Assembly (NCBI GenBank): GCA_022478985.1
Contig: JAKSZP010012234.1
Coordinates: forward strand, 18,825-82,824
Source: Massospora cicadina
Lineage: Eukaryota > Entomophthoromycota > Entomophthoromycetes > Entomophthorales > Entomophthoraceae
Direction of reading: 5' to 3'
DNA length: 64,000 nt
Part shown: positions 32,680-43,860 of the stretch, in pieces
How positions within the stretch are numbered: the first letter of the stretch is position 1
Layout: every line of letters starts with the position of its first letter
Notes under the pieces: generated by a model
What the model was told of the DNA's origin: nothing
The model's input: the letters and a program-made list of their open reading frames with translations, nothing else
Databases searched by the model: none
Program-made: the position numbers and the translations under genes

Positions 32680-33751
32680 ATGAGTGAAATTAAGAAACTC
32701 TGGATTGAGTTTAAGACCATCAAGCAAAACGTGTTAGGATTTAAAGTACAGGCTGATCATGATGCCTTGAAGGAACGGTTGATAAGAGCCAAAGAGAAGG
32801 TTGAGAAAGTCAGAATAGACAACTGCCTCTGCAGGAAAGTTTCCTCCTTGATGCGAAATGAAGGGAAAGAATTAAGTATCTGTTATATCTGAAGAATGGA
32901 CAGATAATAGACAAAGAACATTTACATCAGGGTTAAGAGAACATGGAATGCAACTTAGCGTATTGAGGAATTAAAGAATCACTGAACTGATTACACTTAT
33001 GTGAATTCAAATGAAACTGATGATTACACCTGAAATTTCAGTCAGAAAGGTGCCTAGAGCGTTAACTGTTATGACAGAAATTACTCTTGAGGTTACACCA
33101 ATTATTTAAGTTGTTGGGCTGGGATCTGTGCCAATAGAGAGGCAAAAGTATTTAGTGATATGGTAAAATGCCTGCAATTCACCAGGATAATGCATCAGCG
33201 TTTTTCCATCTTTTGAGATGACAATGGTCAGGTATGTGGATTTCCAAAAAGTGATAACTGTTATGAATCGCCTCAACACTAATTGTCAAATCTGGTTTTA
33301 CCCCACTTGAACGGGGACAATTAGGCATACTCTGAAGTAAAAAACTATTCTGGAGTTTGGAAGCCCTACAATAATGGCCAACTGAAAACAAGAGTTTATA
33401 AGAATACATTTTCAGAAAGAATAAAAACTCTGGCTGCATTTACCTGTCATCTTTACCAGGGGTTTCAGATCCTGGCTGGGGGAAGTGCTATCAGATTTTG
33501 ATAGATGTATTGTAATGCAAGTGGATTTTTGTCCCGACCAAAGCTTGTTTCATACTATGGCGTCAGCGCTGGTCCTAAAAACTTCCACCTCACAGATGAT
33601 AGATCATCTTAAGAAAATGGGAGCAACTTTTGACACAACCAATAAAAACTATGAGGAGATTTTGGCTGAAGATGATCAAACTATGGTGGAACTAGAAGAC
33701 AAAGTACTGGAGCGTAATGAATTGCCGTTGATCAGCAGAAAGAAGTCATGA
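32680..33751 (+). pseudogene. Decayed gag of the C1 element
   Basis: Frames at 32,680-32,892 (charged, helical: FKVQADHDALKERLIRAKEK) and 33,485-33,751. The latter contains QMIDHLKKMGATFDTTNKNY, clearly parallel to MMDHLKILGAMFEATNQSF in T3 gag at 38,284. No knuckle is seen before the sequence degrades. Assignment as gag follows from that similarity and from its place after a 5' LTR and primer site. Confidence 0.5.
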
Positions 33752-34634
33752 CAGAGATAACCTGATATATATCTAAGAGAAAGGATAAATCAACTAGTTA
33801 CATTAGAAAAGTGATGTAATGGGACCATTTGCCAACCCAAGATTGGGAGAAATGATTGAGACTACTTGTGAATGTTTTTCTTAATCAGGAGGAAGGAACT
33901 GAACAAAGTTTGGGGAAAAGTCCTTTCAGTCTATATGCTGAACTATTTATTGCCGCAAGAGAATCAGTTCCAAAACATCTGCTGGGAATGAAGTAAATTG
34001 GCAGGACCAGCTAAGGTTGCAACTGAGTCTACTGTAGGAAGTCCTAAGGCGCTGATAAGCTCAAAACAAAAAGAAAATAAATCTAGAGTTAGTTAATGAA
34101 GTTGATCAATCTCTAATTAGTCAACTATTGAGGGAAACAAGAATTGCAGAGAATAATTATCAAATCTAGTAATATAGATAGAGAAATACTTTATCAAACT
34201 AATCTGTGCATTAGGTGAATTAGTTGATCTATTAATGCAATTAATCCAAGCGTTTGAGTTGGTAAAATAATATTGAAAAAAAATTATGAAAAATATCAAA
34301 TATAATTTAAGTAAAACATGAAAATGATAAAAGATAAAAAACATATAGATAATAATTAGATAAAAGTTGGTAAAAATGGTTAAAAAATATTTTTCTTTAT
34401 TTTCCTAGCAGAAATGCAAATAGTAGAAGTCCCTCCTACCAAGTGAGAAGGAAGGGTAAGATTATGACGGGAAAGAGTCCAGATGGTCGGTGGGGCCATC
34501 TCAGGTTGTAACTTGGTTTTCAAGGAAGAATTATTGAGGCGCTTAAAAAGAATAAGTTACTGGCAGGATCCAGATGCGCTGAAACTAGTTCATCTGGGAA
34601 TAGTCCCTATGAGCAAATTGTCAGTAGGACAAGC
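33752..34634. other. Unassigned remainder of the C1 element
   Basis: Between the C1 gag remnant and LTR D1. The frame 34,483-34,689 is open for 68 codons but unrecognised and runs into the LTR. No RT motif. Confidence 0.35.
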
Positions 34635-35744
34635 TGTTGGTATTTTTGCCCAACTTTCAAGCTTCCTAGATTACCTGTTGAAACGCTAGGGGATAAGTCC
34701 TGGTGACAAGTGAATAGAATATCATTTGACCCTATTTTAAGTTAGTAATGCTCAGGAATCTCGGGTGGTTTGCTAGGCTTGGATTTTTGGAGATCATTCC
34801 ATGTGTAACCTTAAGATCTTGTTGGACAGAGTTGCTGAAAAAATGGGGCATCTGATAGTTGGTTATGGATTAACTACCAGGTGTAACAATTGAAAAAAGC
34901 TGGTTTTATTCACTGATCAATTGGTAATTTTAGTAGAAGTTCTGAGGCGAGTGATGCTGCCTAAAAATATCAAATCAATTAGTTGTTTCACGACATGCCA
35001 TTATGCGTAAAGAGTCCCATTATATAAGCATGTCGCTGCCAAATACGGTTGGTTTTCTGGGATTGAGCATGAAATGTTAGGGACACGTTTTCTGAATATT
35101 TCTATCTTAGGTCTCTAGATGTCCAATGGAGGAATCTTAGCTGATGGAGATGACCATCGCTAGTGAGATATTATAGGGAATTTCAATAGCAATGGTTGCC
35201 ATTTAATTGCTGAGCGCCAACGGATGATTTGGGCGACAAATTTCCTCTATTCTCCCAAACATTTTACATTAATAAGAAAAAATATTTCATTTTGGGATAT
35301 AAGATCTATTCCTTTCTATTATCATTGTTGTGGTATATAATAATTGTGGACGCTTTCGTTGTATAAAGAGCAAGGATTGAGGATTCTTGTAATAGAAAGC
35401 AGACCTAAGAAATGAACCTATACAGACTCAGCGTGACAAGAAGAAATGCCAAAAACCTCTGAATCTGAGAGTGGATCAAGTTGGATGGAACAAGAAGGAA
35501 GTCTTTATAGTTGGCATCAGTATTTCTTAGATAATTACAGGTCTAATGTTGAACTATATCATGTTTATCTATTTAATTAAAGATATTAGTTGCCATACTA
35601 TTATCAATCAAATGTCAATTACTATCAAGCAACGCAAATCATTCACATAATGAACCGGTGTAACTAACTTTTGAGATCTATCAGTCAAACCAACTTTCTA
35701 ACATTTAACTCACTAGAGGAGCCAACAGTCCCAAATTATTAATA
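34635..35744 (+). repeat. LTR D1 (5' LTR, 1.11 kb)
   Basis: TGTTGGTATTTTTGCCC...TTAATA. It aligns with D2 (54,125-55,237) along its length, for example agtcccattat, gggacacgttttctga, tggctgagcgccaac-like and ctatcagtcaaaccaacttt blocks. A primer site follows immediately, identifying it as a 5' LTR on the plus strand. Confidence 0.82.
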
Positions 35745-35746
35745 AT

Positions 35747-35762
35747 TGGTGCTCACTAGAGG
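35747..35762 (+). other. Primer binding site after LTR D1
   Basis: tggtgctcactagagg, almost the same as tggtgctcactacagg in T4 and T1, so the D family and the T1/T4/T6 family probably use the same tRNA primer. Confidence 0.7.
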
Positions 35763-36740
35763 GGGTTGTTGAGTAAGATATGCCAGTATAAGATGTCATA
35801 CAAAGATAAGTTAAGAAAACTTTAGATGAATTTAACAATCTTCAATAAGAACGCCTTAAATTCAGCCAATCATATAGAAATAAGCTTGGAAGAAGAGTCA
35901 ATAAGATTTAGGAAGGATTAGAAGATTATTGGAGTTTTGAAATACACTCCAAAAGTGGCAGGTAAGTCTCAAAGTTGAATAGTGTGGAGAGGTTCAAATA
36001 TATTAGGATAGGATTTGGAGCAATCCAACTCCCTTATATATCATATATATATTAGTTCAAATGATTGTTAGTCCTCAATTTAGATAAATCTAATCAGGAA
36101 AATAAGATTATATTAAATGTCCAGACTTTAGATCCTTTACAGATGGTCTAGACTTGTAGCATAACATCTAGTCTTAACGGACATGGTTTAGACACTTCAG
36201 GGTTCACAAAGGCCCATCCATGGCTCTCAAATATTATATATTAAATATATATATATATATAAGATTATAGGTTGTCAGCAATCTGATGTCTTTATTGGAA
36301 TATTTGGGAGGTCTTTTATTGGTTCAAAATAATTTTTATACACAAAAGTTAATATTCTGATATCTAATAATTGAGATATAAAATCGGTCATAATACTAGA
36401 TAAATGAATTATATCAAGGTTGCTACAAAGCACTTTGTAAATTCAGAAAAAAATGATTTCATTCCAAATCGAATAGAATATCATGCCATGAAGTTCTAGA
36501 CCCTTTGGTGAACTTTTTTGAGCCTATTAGGGCTTTAGCCTAATACCTTAAGACTTGTCTTAAGAAAAGAGTTGAGGTTTACCCCAGGATAAGGCTTAAC
36601 CTTAAAGAGGTAAAATCTTGACAAAGATATCCAATTTTGGCAATGAACTGCTAGGAAAAGTAACATCATTATATGAAGAAATAAGAAGATTTAGTTTTAG
36701 AAGTTATGTTCTTGTAACGTGAATTTAAAGCGGATTACAT
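35763..36740. other. Leader and gag-proximal region with an AT microsatellite
   Basis: No readable frame. Contains a (TA)n run around 36,232-36,262. Likely untranslated leader and decayed early gag of the D1/T3 element. Confidence 0.4.
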
Positions 36741-38556
36741 TTGATTACAATCACTCATCTCAGATGTGGAGTATATAGTGAAGCAAAATATAAAGAACTG
36801 AAGACTCAGAGATGTGAATGTGAACCCTATGCGGTGTCTGACATCAAATTAAGGACACCAAAGTCTCCAGTTGGGAAGTTGTTAATTGCTAGAAATATGC
36901 CAACAGCATTTGCTGCCATTTTGGAGATGACCCCCCTAGATCACTCCTCAAGTCAGTCAGGTAGCTGAGCTGAGAGTGGCTAAAGAAACTTCAAAGAACC
37001 CAAAGTAACGCAAAATGTATCCTCATTTCATCAGAATAATTCTCCTGCGTTCTTTCAATTGTTTGATATGGTTATGTTTGGGTATGGCAATTATCAAAAG
37101 CTTTGACGGTAATGAACTGTTTGGATACTGACTGTCAAAGCTTGGTGTTACCTCATCTAGTGAGGGACAGCTGGTTGTATTCAGAGGCCAAGGCTACCAT
37201 AATAAAGGAGTTCAAAAGTCCCACACCTATGTTTAAATTTAAACAAGAATTTATGGGGGATCAATTCCAGAAAGACGAGACTTTGGAAAATTTTGTTGAC
37301 CAATTCTACCAAGAATCACATATTTTTGGTTGGAGCAAAAGTATTGGACTAATGGGATGCACGGATCACATTATAAGTGGCCCTTTGTCTTTATCATGAT
37401 TTAAATTTAATGATGTCCTTATGCTTTAAGCCTCAAGGGGCACTTAATGCAGCCAACTAATGTAGGATGAAGGCCTGGGGTACTGCCTCTATGACACTAG
37501 GACTGCGCAATTTAAGCACCACTTAAAAATGTGAGCATGACCACATTTAGTACTAGCCTACACTACCCCTAAACTGACATATGATCACCTTGTATAAGTA
37601 CTAGGCAACTCGTCTGAACCAGCTAGGACAGGTAATATGCCTCTCATCCCCCTTCTGGGGGACAAGACCTGATAACCCCCAGGTTTAAGGCCCCTGAAAC
37701 GGGAGAAGCTGAAGCCCTTTCCTTTGTCACCTGCTCCTTTAGTGAAGTTATGCTCTCCGACCCCTTTTTGTCCAGGAAGCCTTAGAGTCCTTTTGGATCA
37801 AAAGCAACTTTCTTGCATAATCACTTTCGCCACTAGCCAGTTCATGCCAACCATACTGGCAGCTAACTAATCTTAAGGCTAACTTGGCAAACTGCAGCAT
37901 TTATTTTAGGCAGGTGCACTGAAGTTCAGCCAATCAGGACTTCCCCTTTCTTGTTCTGGGGCCTGCACCCATGCAACCTCAGCTCATGGGAAGGACGTTT
38001 AACAGGCATCTTGCCCTAAACTTCCCCCTCCTGTGGTATTCTCCCCTTAAGGAATGGTAGACACCCGCAAGAACATCTCAGCACAATTATCACTATCATC
38101 CCACACTTCTTTCAGGCCACTACATGACCTGACCAACGTTCCTAGTGGGTTCTAGTGCTAACTACTCGCCCATGTTTCCACAGTCTTTCCCCGGTTGCAC
38201 CACGTGGAGGCCCCAGCTAACCCCAAATAGCTCACTTTGAATGATGTTTTCTGTATTAGCAGCTGAACTCACCACTCTCACAAATGATGGATCATTTAAA
38301 GATACTAGGAGCCATGTTTGAGGCCACTAATCAAAGTTTCAAGCCAAATACAGTTCGAAATTCAATTACTATGAAGGTGACTGAAAATGCTAAAGAGTCA
38401 AAAAATAAACATTGCCAGGATGTTAATCCCAAGGAGTTTAAGCGGACAGAGAAGAGTAGTAAACGCTGTCATCAGTATGGAGGGAAAGGCCACTTCGCTG
38501 CTCAATGCTTTAGTAAGAAGCTTAATGAGAAAATCAACGTGGTACCGGAAAAATAG
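36741..38556 (+). pseudogene. T3 gag with damaged zinc knuckle, interrupted by an insert
   Basis: 37,103-37,399 is capsid-like: AKATIIKEFKSPTPMFKFKQ, then FQKDETLENFVDQFYQESH. After the insert, 38,284-38,556 reads MMDHLKILGAMFEATNQSF and a knuckle at 38,467-38,508, CHQYGGKGHFAAQC, in which the second Cys has become Tyr (C-x2-Y-x4-H-x4-C; TGT to TAT is G-to-A). It ends at a stop at 38,554. Confidence 0.75.
37415..38237. mobile_element. GC-richer 0.8-kb insert in T3 gag
   Basis: The gag alignment with 33.5 kb breaks near 37,410 and resumes near 38,240. The inserted block is visibly richer in C and G than its surroundings. The octamer aatgatgt stands at both edges (about 37,409 and 38,239), a possible target duplication. 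No TIR, no LTR ends and no open frame. It could be a MITE, a SINE-like element or a solo LTR of unknown type. Confidence 0.5.
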
Positions 38557-38989
38557 GCCAAACCCACACTGGAGTTAGGAAAAGGGCCGCGGCCTAGATG
38601 GGGAACAGTCTAGAGCTGTGGTAAAACTGTCTTACTGAAATCTTGAATGAAAAAAATTGAAATTGGTAATTTGTTTATCAACAATGACGCACAGAACCAG
38701 CTTTACCAAGTGGTCAATTTAGATGTCAATGCGGTAACCAGAGCTGGAGTGAAGGTTATTGACCACAAAATAATCAAGAGACCGCTTGCTTATATGCGTG
38801 ACAACTACAGACAAGATTTTATCTGCTGAGAAACCATATGATCTGGCTGAGGCCAAAGTTTTGAGGCGAATCTGTCTATCACCCTAAGCGTGATTAAGGA
38901 ATACTTTCCTGATCTGTCCGTGAAAAGAAATCACACCTCAATTTTGTGAATAATGCCGCTATACACTTAGCAAATACAATTTTGCAAAA

Positions 38990-39300
38990 CTCAGAGTATA
39001 TATTGCTATACTAATCAAGTGCGGATATGGGCAATAGTTAACAGTGGAGCGCCTATTAATATTGTTTTGACCAAGAGGTGAAGAAGAAGAGAATCTCACC
39101 TGATTTGGAATTCAAGAGAGGAATATGGGACTAGCAGGCCGAATACAACCATTTCCTGTGAAGTGTATAGCGCTATATCACTCAAATTTGGATTTTTGGT
39201 GGTATCCGCCACAGCAATAGCTTTGGCCAAACAAAACTACAATAAATTAAATGTACCTTATTTCTAAGAAAACAAAGATCAAAATATAATTTAGATCGTA
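38990..39300 (+). pseudogene. T3 aspartic protease, DSG changed to NSG
   Basis: The frame reads VRIWAIVNSGAPINIVLTKR, where AIVDSGAPINIV is expected; the active-site codon at 39,040-39,042 is AAC (Asn). The rest of the domain is out of frame. Comparison with the same region of T1 (IIDTGA) and T4 (IINKGAPINIVS) supports the call. Confidence 0.75.
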
Positions 39301-40019
39301 TTACGTTGACCATATAGGGTCAGACACTAGCTCTAGTGTATCAGAGAGATGAGGAAATTCCACTGACCAGGAGAAAAAATATCATCAATCTGATCGACAA
39401 TGATGGCATTAACCTGACTTGCTACCAATTTGTTAGCCAAAAGTGAAGTGAAATGCTGACAGAAATCATTGGGAAATTGGTTAATTCCGCTAATAATCAA
39501 TTCTATGAGGACCATACTATTGGGATTGCGATCATAGTTAATATAAGATTAACGTTTGAGATACCTGAGATGTTGTATGGAGAGGTCAGAAGCCCTTGGA
39601 AGAATTCCATAGTAGAGCAATGGGTGGTGGCTCCTTAAATAGTTAAGCCGTGCCATGAAGGATTCAAGTTCTCCTGGCAATTTTGAGTGGAAATCCAATG
39701 AAGGTCGAGAATAATCAGATCATTGCATTTTTTCATCTTATTCTGATGAAAGTATTATGGTAATTACATTATTTAAGACCCATGATGAGGTGGAATTACC
39801 AGCAAGGGTTGCTTAGAGTATCAATCTATTAGTCAATTGAGTTCAACTTACTGATCTGATGGAAAGACAGTAGGAGGAAGTGCTCAAATTATTAAAAGTA
39901 TTTGGAAATCTATGCTCAGGAAAATAACAATTTGGGAAAGTGCGAGGAATTCATCTATAAAGTTGGCACCAAGGAAAATTTACTGATAAGAATGAGACCA
40001 ATCTGATGGTCAAAGGCCG

Positions 40020-40620
40020 CTGAAGCAGTAGTGGAGAGGAAATCAACAAACTAGTGAAGCACGGGTATCTAGTTCCATTGTCAAGTCCCTGGGCGAGCCC
40101 TATCCTGATTTTGAAGAAGAAGGATGGTTATAACTGGGTGGTAATAGATCATCAGAAGCTGAACAAGATAACAAAGAAGGATATGTATCCACTACAAAAA
40201 ATCAACGATGCATAAATAGATTGGGAGAAGCAAAGTATTTCTCAGCAATGGATATAACTTTGTATATTGACAAATAAATTCCTAAATGAATATCAAAAGA
40301 AATGAGTGATAATCACTGCGCAGGGGCTAAACCAGCCAATTCAGATTCCCCAAGGTCTTTGCAATCCGCCTAACGTTCTAGAGGGCTATGGACGCCATAT
40401 TGAATAACTTTAAGCTGTCATACGTACCAGTGTACTTGGCCAATATTAATGTGTTCAGTGGGGCCTTTGCTGACCAATTACACCACTTGGAAGAATTCTT
40501 CTAGAGACTGTCCGCGGCTAACCTGAAAAATAAGCTGACGAAGTGCCAATTTTTCAAGAAAGAGTTGGAATATATGGGTTTATCATCTACTCTAGTGGAC
40601 TGAAGCCTCAAACCTAGTAG
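40020..40620 (+). pseudogene. T3 reverse transcriptase, YxDD changed to YLAN
   Basis: Readable blocks: EINKLVKHGYLVPLSSPWAS (from about 40,040), PILILKKKDGYNWVVIDHQK and LNKITKKDMYPLQKI, then the palm (ILNNFKLSYVPVYLANINVF with catalytic loop at 40,433-40,444) and LHHLEEFF. In YLAN both Asp are gone (GCC and AAT). Stops and frameshifts are frequent. Confidence 0.85.
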
Positions 40621-40849
40621 ATTGAGGCCATATAGTGTATGGCCATCCAAATAAATGTCTGAGATATCCAAGTGTTTCTTAGAATTGTCAGATACTACAA
40701 AAGATTTATATGAGATTTTGAAAGAATTGCTGAGCTCCTCTTTCATTTGTTGAAGGATTAAATAAAGGTTATATTTGGAATGAAGAGACCCAGAGTTCTT
40801 TTAATGAATTAAGCCAGTATCTGTAAGAATCTCTAATAATAAAATAACC

Positions 40850-41280
40850 AAATTTCGATCCACCTTTTATAATACAGACCAATACTTTGTTAACAGTGAT
40901 TTAGGCCATCCTGAGCCAAGTAGATGAACTTGGGGACAAACACCCAGTAGCATATGTAAGCTGGAAGTTATCAGCAACAGAATGGAATTATACAAATACT
41001 AAGCGTAAATGCCTTGCTGTGATTTACTCCTGTAAGCAGTTTCAAGGGTATATTTACAGTAGCAATTTAAGGTGAATGACCACTCCTTTATGTGTTGGCT
41101 GCATAACCTAAGAGAATTGCAAGAGGACGTCTGGCCTGATGGCCATTAAGCTTCAGCCTTATTACTTTGAAATAGTACTCCAAGAAGAAACTTCTCATCA
41201 AAATGCAGATGTCTTATCAAGGTTATCAATTGTCCAATTGGTATACCAAGAGGCTGATGAGCTGTTTCATAGGATGGTCG
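40850..41280 (+). pseudogene. T3 RNase H, catalytic residues lost
   Basis: IIQTNTL at 40,870-40,890 stands where TDAS is expected (Asp to Asn, AAT at 40,882). Then AILSQVDELGDKHPVAYVSW, and TKRKCLAVIYS at 41,001-41,012, where TEREC is expected: both Glu codons are now AAG/AAA. All three are G-to-A changes. The domain ends with HQNADVLSRLS, matching the usual ADxLSRL. Confidence 0.8.
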
Positions 41281-41389
41281 ATATAGAAATTGGGAATGAG
41301 CCCTGAGAAATTCAAGGTAACTTTGAAAAGAATTGGAAAATACCCAAACCAAGTATAGACTAGTGTTTAAAATGATTGGCGGAAAACAA

Positions 41390-42430
41390 CAAGTATACCA
41401 AGACCATCAGAAATAGAGGCAATTGTTCAAGCCACGCATAAGGCTGTCAGGCGTGGAGGCCTGAGGAAGATGACCTACCACATTTGCCAGTACTATTACT
41501 GGGAGTATATCCACTATGATATGGCCGATTATCTGGCTTGCTGTGTAGAGTTCCAGTTGCACAAACTCCACCAGTACAAAACCAGTTATTTACTAGTTGG
41601 CTGGTTCTGCCTGGCATACAGTGTCCATTAATGTGATGGGACCACTGACTATGAGCAAAGGGTGAGTCAAAGATAAAAGTTGCAATTGACCATCTGACCA
41701 TATGGGTTGAGATGAAGGCCCTGGCGAAATTGGACGCTACAAGTACCACACAATTCAATCTGGATAATGTTATATACCGCCATGGGTATCTGCAAGTCTT
41801 GTTAAGCAACAATATAATAACTTTCACATCCCATGTGATCTTGAGGTTAAATGGGATAATGGGGATCCAAGGAGTCATGTCAGTACCTTACTAGCATGAG
41901 ATGAGCAGACTGCTAGAACGAGTAAATGTAATGCTGGCTGTGACTCTGAAGAATATGGTCACTAGGAGAACTTCTTTTTGGGGAACATACCTCGTTTAGT
42001 GATATTTGCATATTACATCAGTCACCATACAAAAATGGGAAAAACGCCATTTGAGCTGTTGTACTTAAGAAAGCCCGTGTTACTACTGATTTCATATTTG
42101 GTGGTCAATCCAAAATTGGGGATTAGTTTCAAGCAGTCTTACTCGAATGTCAACTATCTTGATTGAGACGAAATTGCAAGCATTTAACAAACTTTGGAAA
42201 AGAAAATCAATACAAAAATGTGGACGATAAGAACTAACTGGCATTATTCAGGTATCATGTAGTTGATAAATTAGCCTATTGTGACACACATGGCTTTGGA
42301 AGAAGAAACAAGTTAAATGCACTATAGTTGGGTCCATTTAAGATTATTGTCATGGTGGCAACAGACGCTTATTCCATCAGTAATCTCTTGGATGGAAGGA
42401 TTGTGAATCAAGTCTAAGCTAAATATCTAA
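41390..42430 (+). pseudogene. T3 integrase, second catalytic Asp lost
   Basis: Blocks in order: MTYHICQYYYWEYIHYD (zinc-binding region, about 41,470), IKVAIDHLTIWVEMKALAKL (core start), then LLSNNIITFTSHVI at 41,802-41,840, where LLSDNGTTFTS is expected, so the catalytic Asp is Asn. Later blocks (HHTKMGKTPFELLYLRKPV near 42,020-42,080; GPFKIIVMVATDAYSI near 42,330) belong to the core end and C-terminal domain. No stop-free frame. Confidence 0.8.
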
Positions 42431-42480
42431 AGCACTGGATCCAAGAAAAAAATAAGATTGTCTCCAAAGAGCTACTGAAT

Positions 42481-43860
42481 TATTGAGATGGTTATGTCCT
42501 GACATTTTTTTGTTAAGTCTTAAATAAGGACCGCTGAAAAAATAAATAGTTAATTCTTAAAAATAAGACCTCTAACTATGAAAACTGGCAAGTCAGAGCA
42601 TACCTAGAAGCCAGTTTGGGGGAATATATATAAAAATGAACCAATGAAATGAGTGAAGGTCATGTCCCATATAAAAAAAGAAAAGTTAAAACTTAATAAG
42701 AAATAAGGAAAAGTACAAGCGAAAAAATATAATCTCACTCTTGATTTTCCAACTTATTGCCAAATTGTAGTAGAAATCTAGTAAAAATGGCTCACCTTGT
42801 CATTGCCCTATTCACGTTACCTATGTCAATGTAATTGATGCCAGAGGCCCCACAAGGTGCAGTGGTGCGCTACTTTCTAATGTATTTTAGACATTGCCAA
42901 AACAGCCTCAAGCTGGCTCAACTAGCCCTTCAAACTCTTCAGGATGCTATGTCCTGCCTAAAGACTTAGATTACATCTCACCCAAACCTAGGCGGTGCCA
43001 CGTAGCCCCTTATGCTCCCCCAGAGCAACATGAAATTTGGCCTTCAGGTTGAATATGGTAAGCTTTTCCCCTACTCAGACAAAGTTATTATTGAATTAGT
43101 ATAGAAAGTTATGTAGTGTAGGAATTCAGCTTATTTTTGTTCATTGTGCTTAAGCTGCTGGATCCCATAAAGGTTTTTACAAAATTAAAAGATAAGCACT
43201 ACTAAAAAACTTTGGTTTTTTGATTTTTATTAGCAGCGCGGGGAAAGAAAGGTAAATGATCCCGCTAAATACCTAACTGATCAGTATTTGAACTTTATTG
43301 TAGGTCGAGGTGAATTTAATAATAGGTTTGGAATAGCTTAGGATAAAAAAATCTAGGAAATATGGGAAAGCATCCTATTGAAGCTCGGAGTACTTGCTTT
43401 ACTTTGGTTGAACAATGGATGGAGAATTAACAATTGGCATTACATACCTGTGAGGCAACGATTTAATTAGTTTTAGCCAATCTCCATCAGAGTAGTTATT
43501 TTATCTTATGGGACCCCTGCCACACCAATAAAAGGGGGTGGTCCCGCGTAGGTGCTTAAAGGGACCTGGTTGTTACTGGGGGAGTGCAATCCAATGGATG
43601 CCCCAAGGTCCACCGCATGGTTGAAGTAATCTGATTGTTTAATTTTTGGTTTATTGCCTCTATAGCATTTGAAATCATGTTCCTCATATTGCGGGGTTAA
43701 ACCAATAATTGGACAGGGTCTTTTGGCCAATATCATCATTAGTATCACTTAAAATGTTCTTACTAGTATTGACAACTTGAAAATGGCCAAATTTTACCCT
43801 CTTTAGCTGATTTTGACCCAACACATTCTTATTTTTCAGCTGGGAGGGCAAATGTCCAAC
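42481..43860. other. Unassigned region between T3 and X2
   Basis: 1.4 kb. A C/G-richer patch at 42,830-43,070 and a minus-strand open frame of 80 codons at 43,506-43,748 with no recognised similarity. No LTR edge could be proved. Confidence 0.35.

Larger units (their letters stand above)
36741..42480 (+). mobile_element. Ty3/gypsy gag-pol ruin T3
   Basis: A plus-strand gag, protease, RT, RNase H and integrase in the usual Ty3/gypsy order, every domain interrupted. It lies downstream of 5' LTR D1 and could be its internal region, with D2 at 54.1 kb as the matching 3' LTR and X2 and T4 inserted between. That link is an inference. The gag carries a GC-richer insert (37,415-38,237). Confidence 0.8.

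Noticed and set aside
36232..36262. (TA)n run as a regulatory or terminator element
   Set aside because: Simple microsatellite in decayed sequence; no gene next to it.
42489..42520. tgtcctgacatttttttg after T3 integrase as the start of a 3' LTR
   Set aside because: No polypurine tract before it, no paired copy in the window, and it could still be the end of the pol frame.
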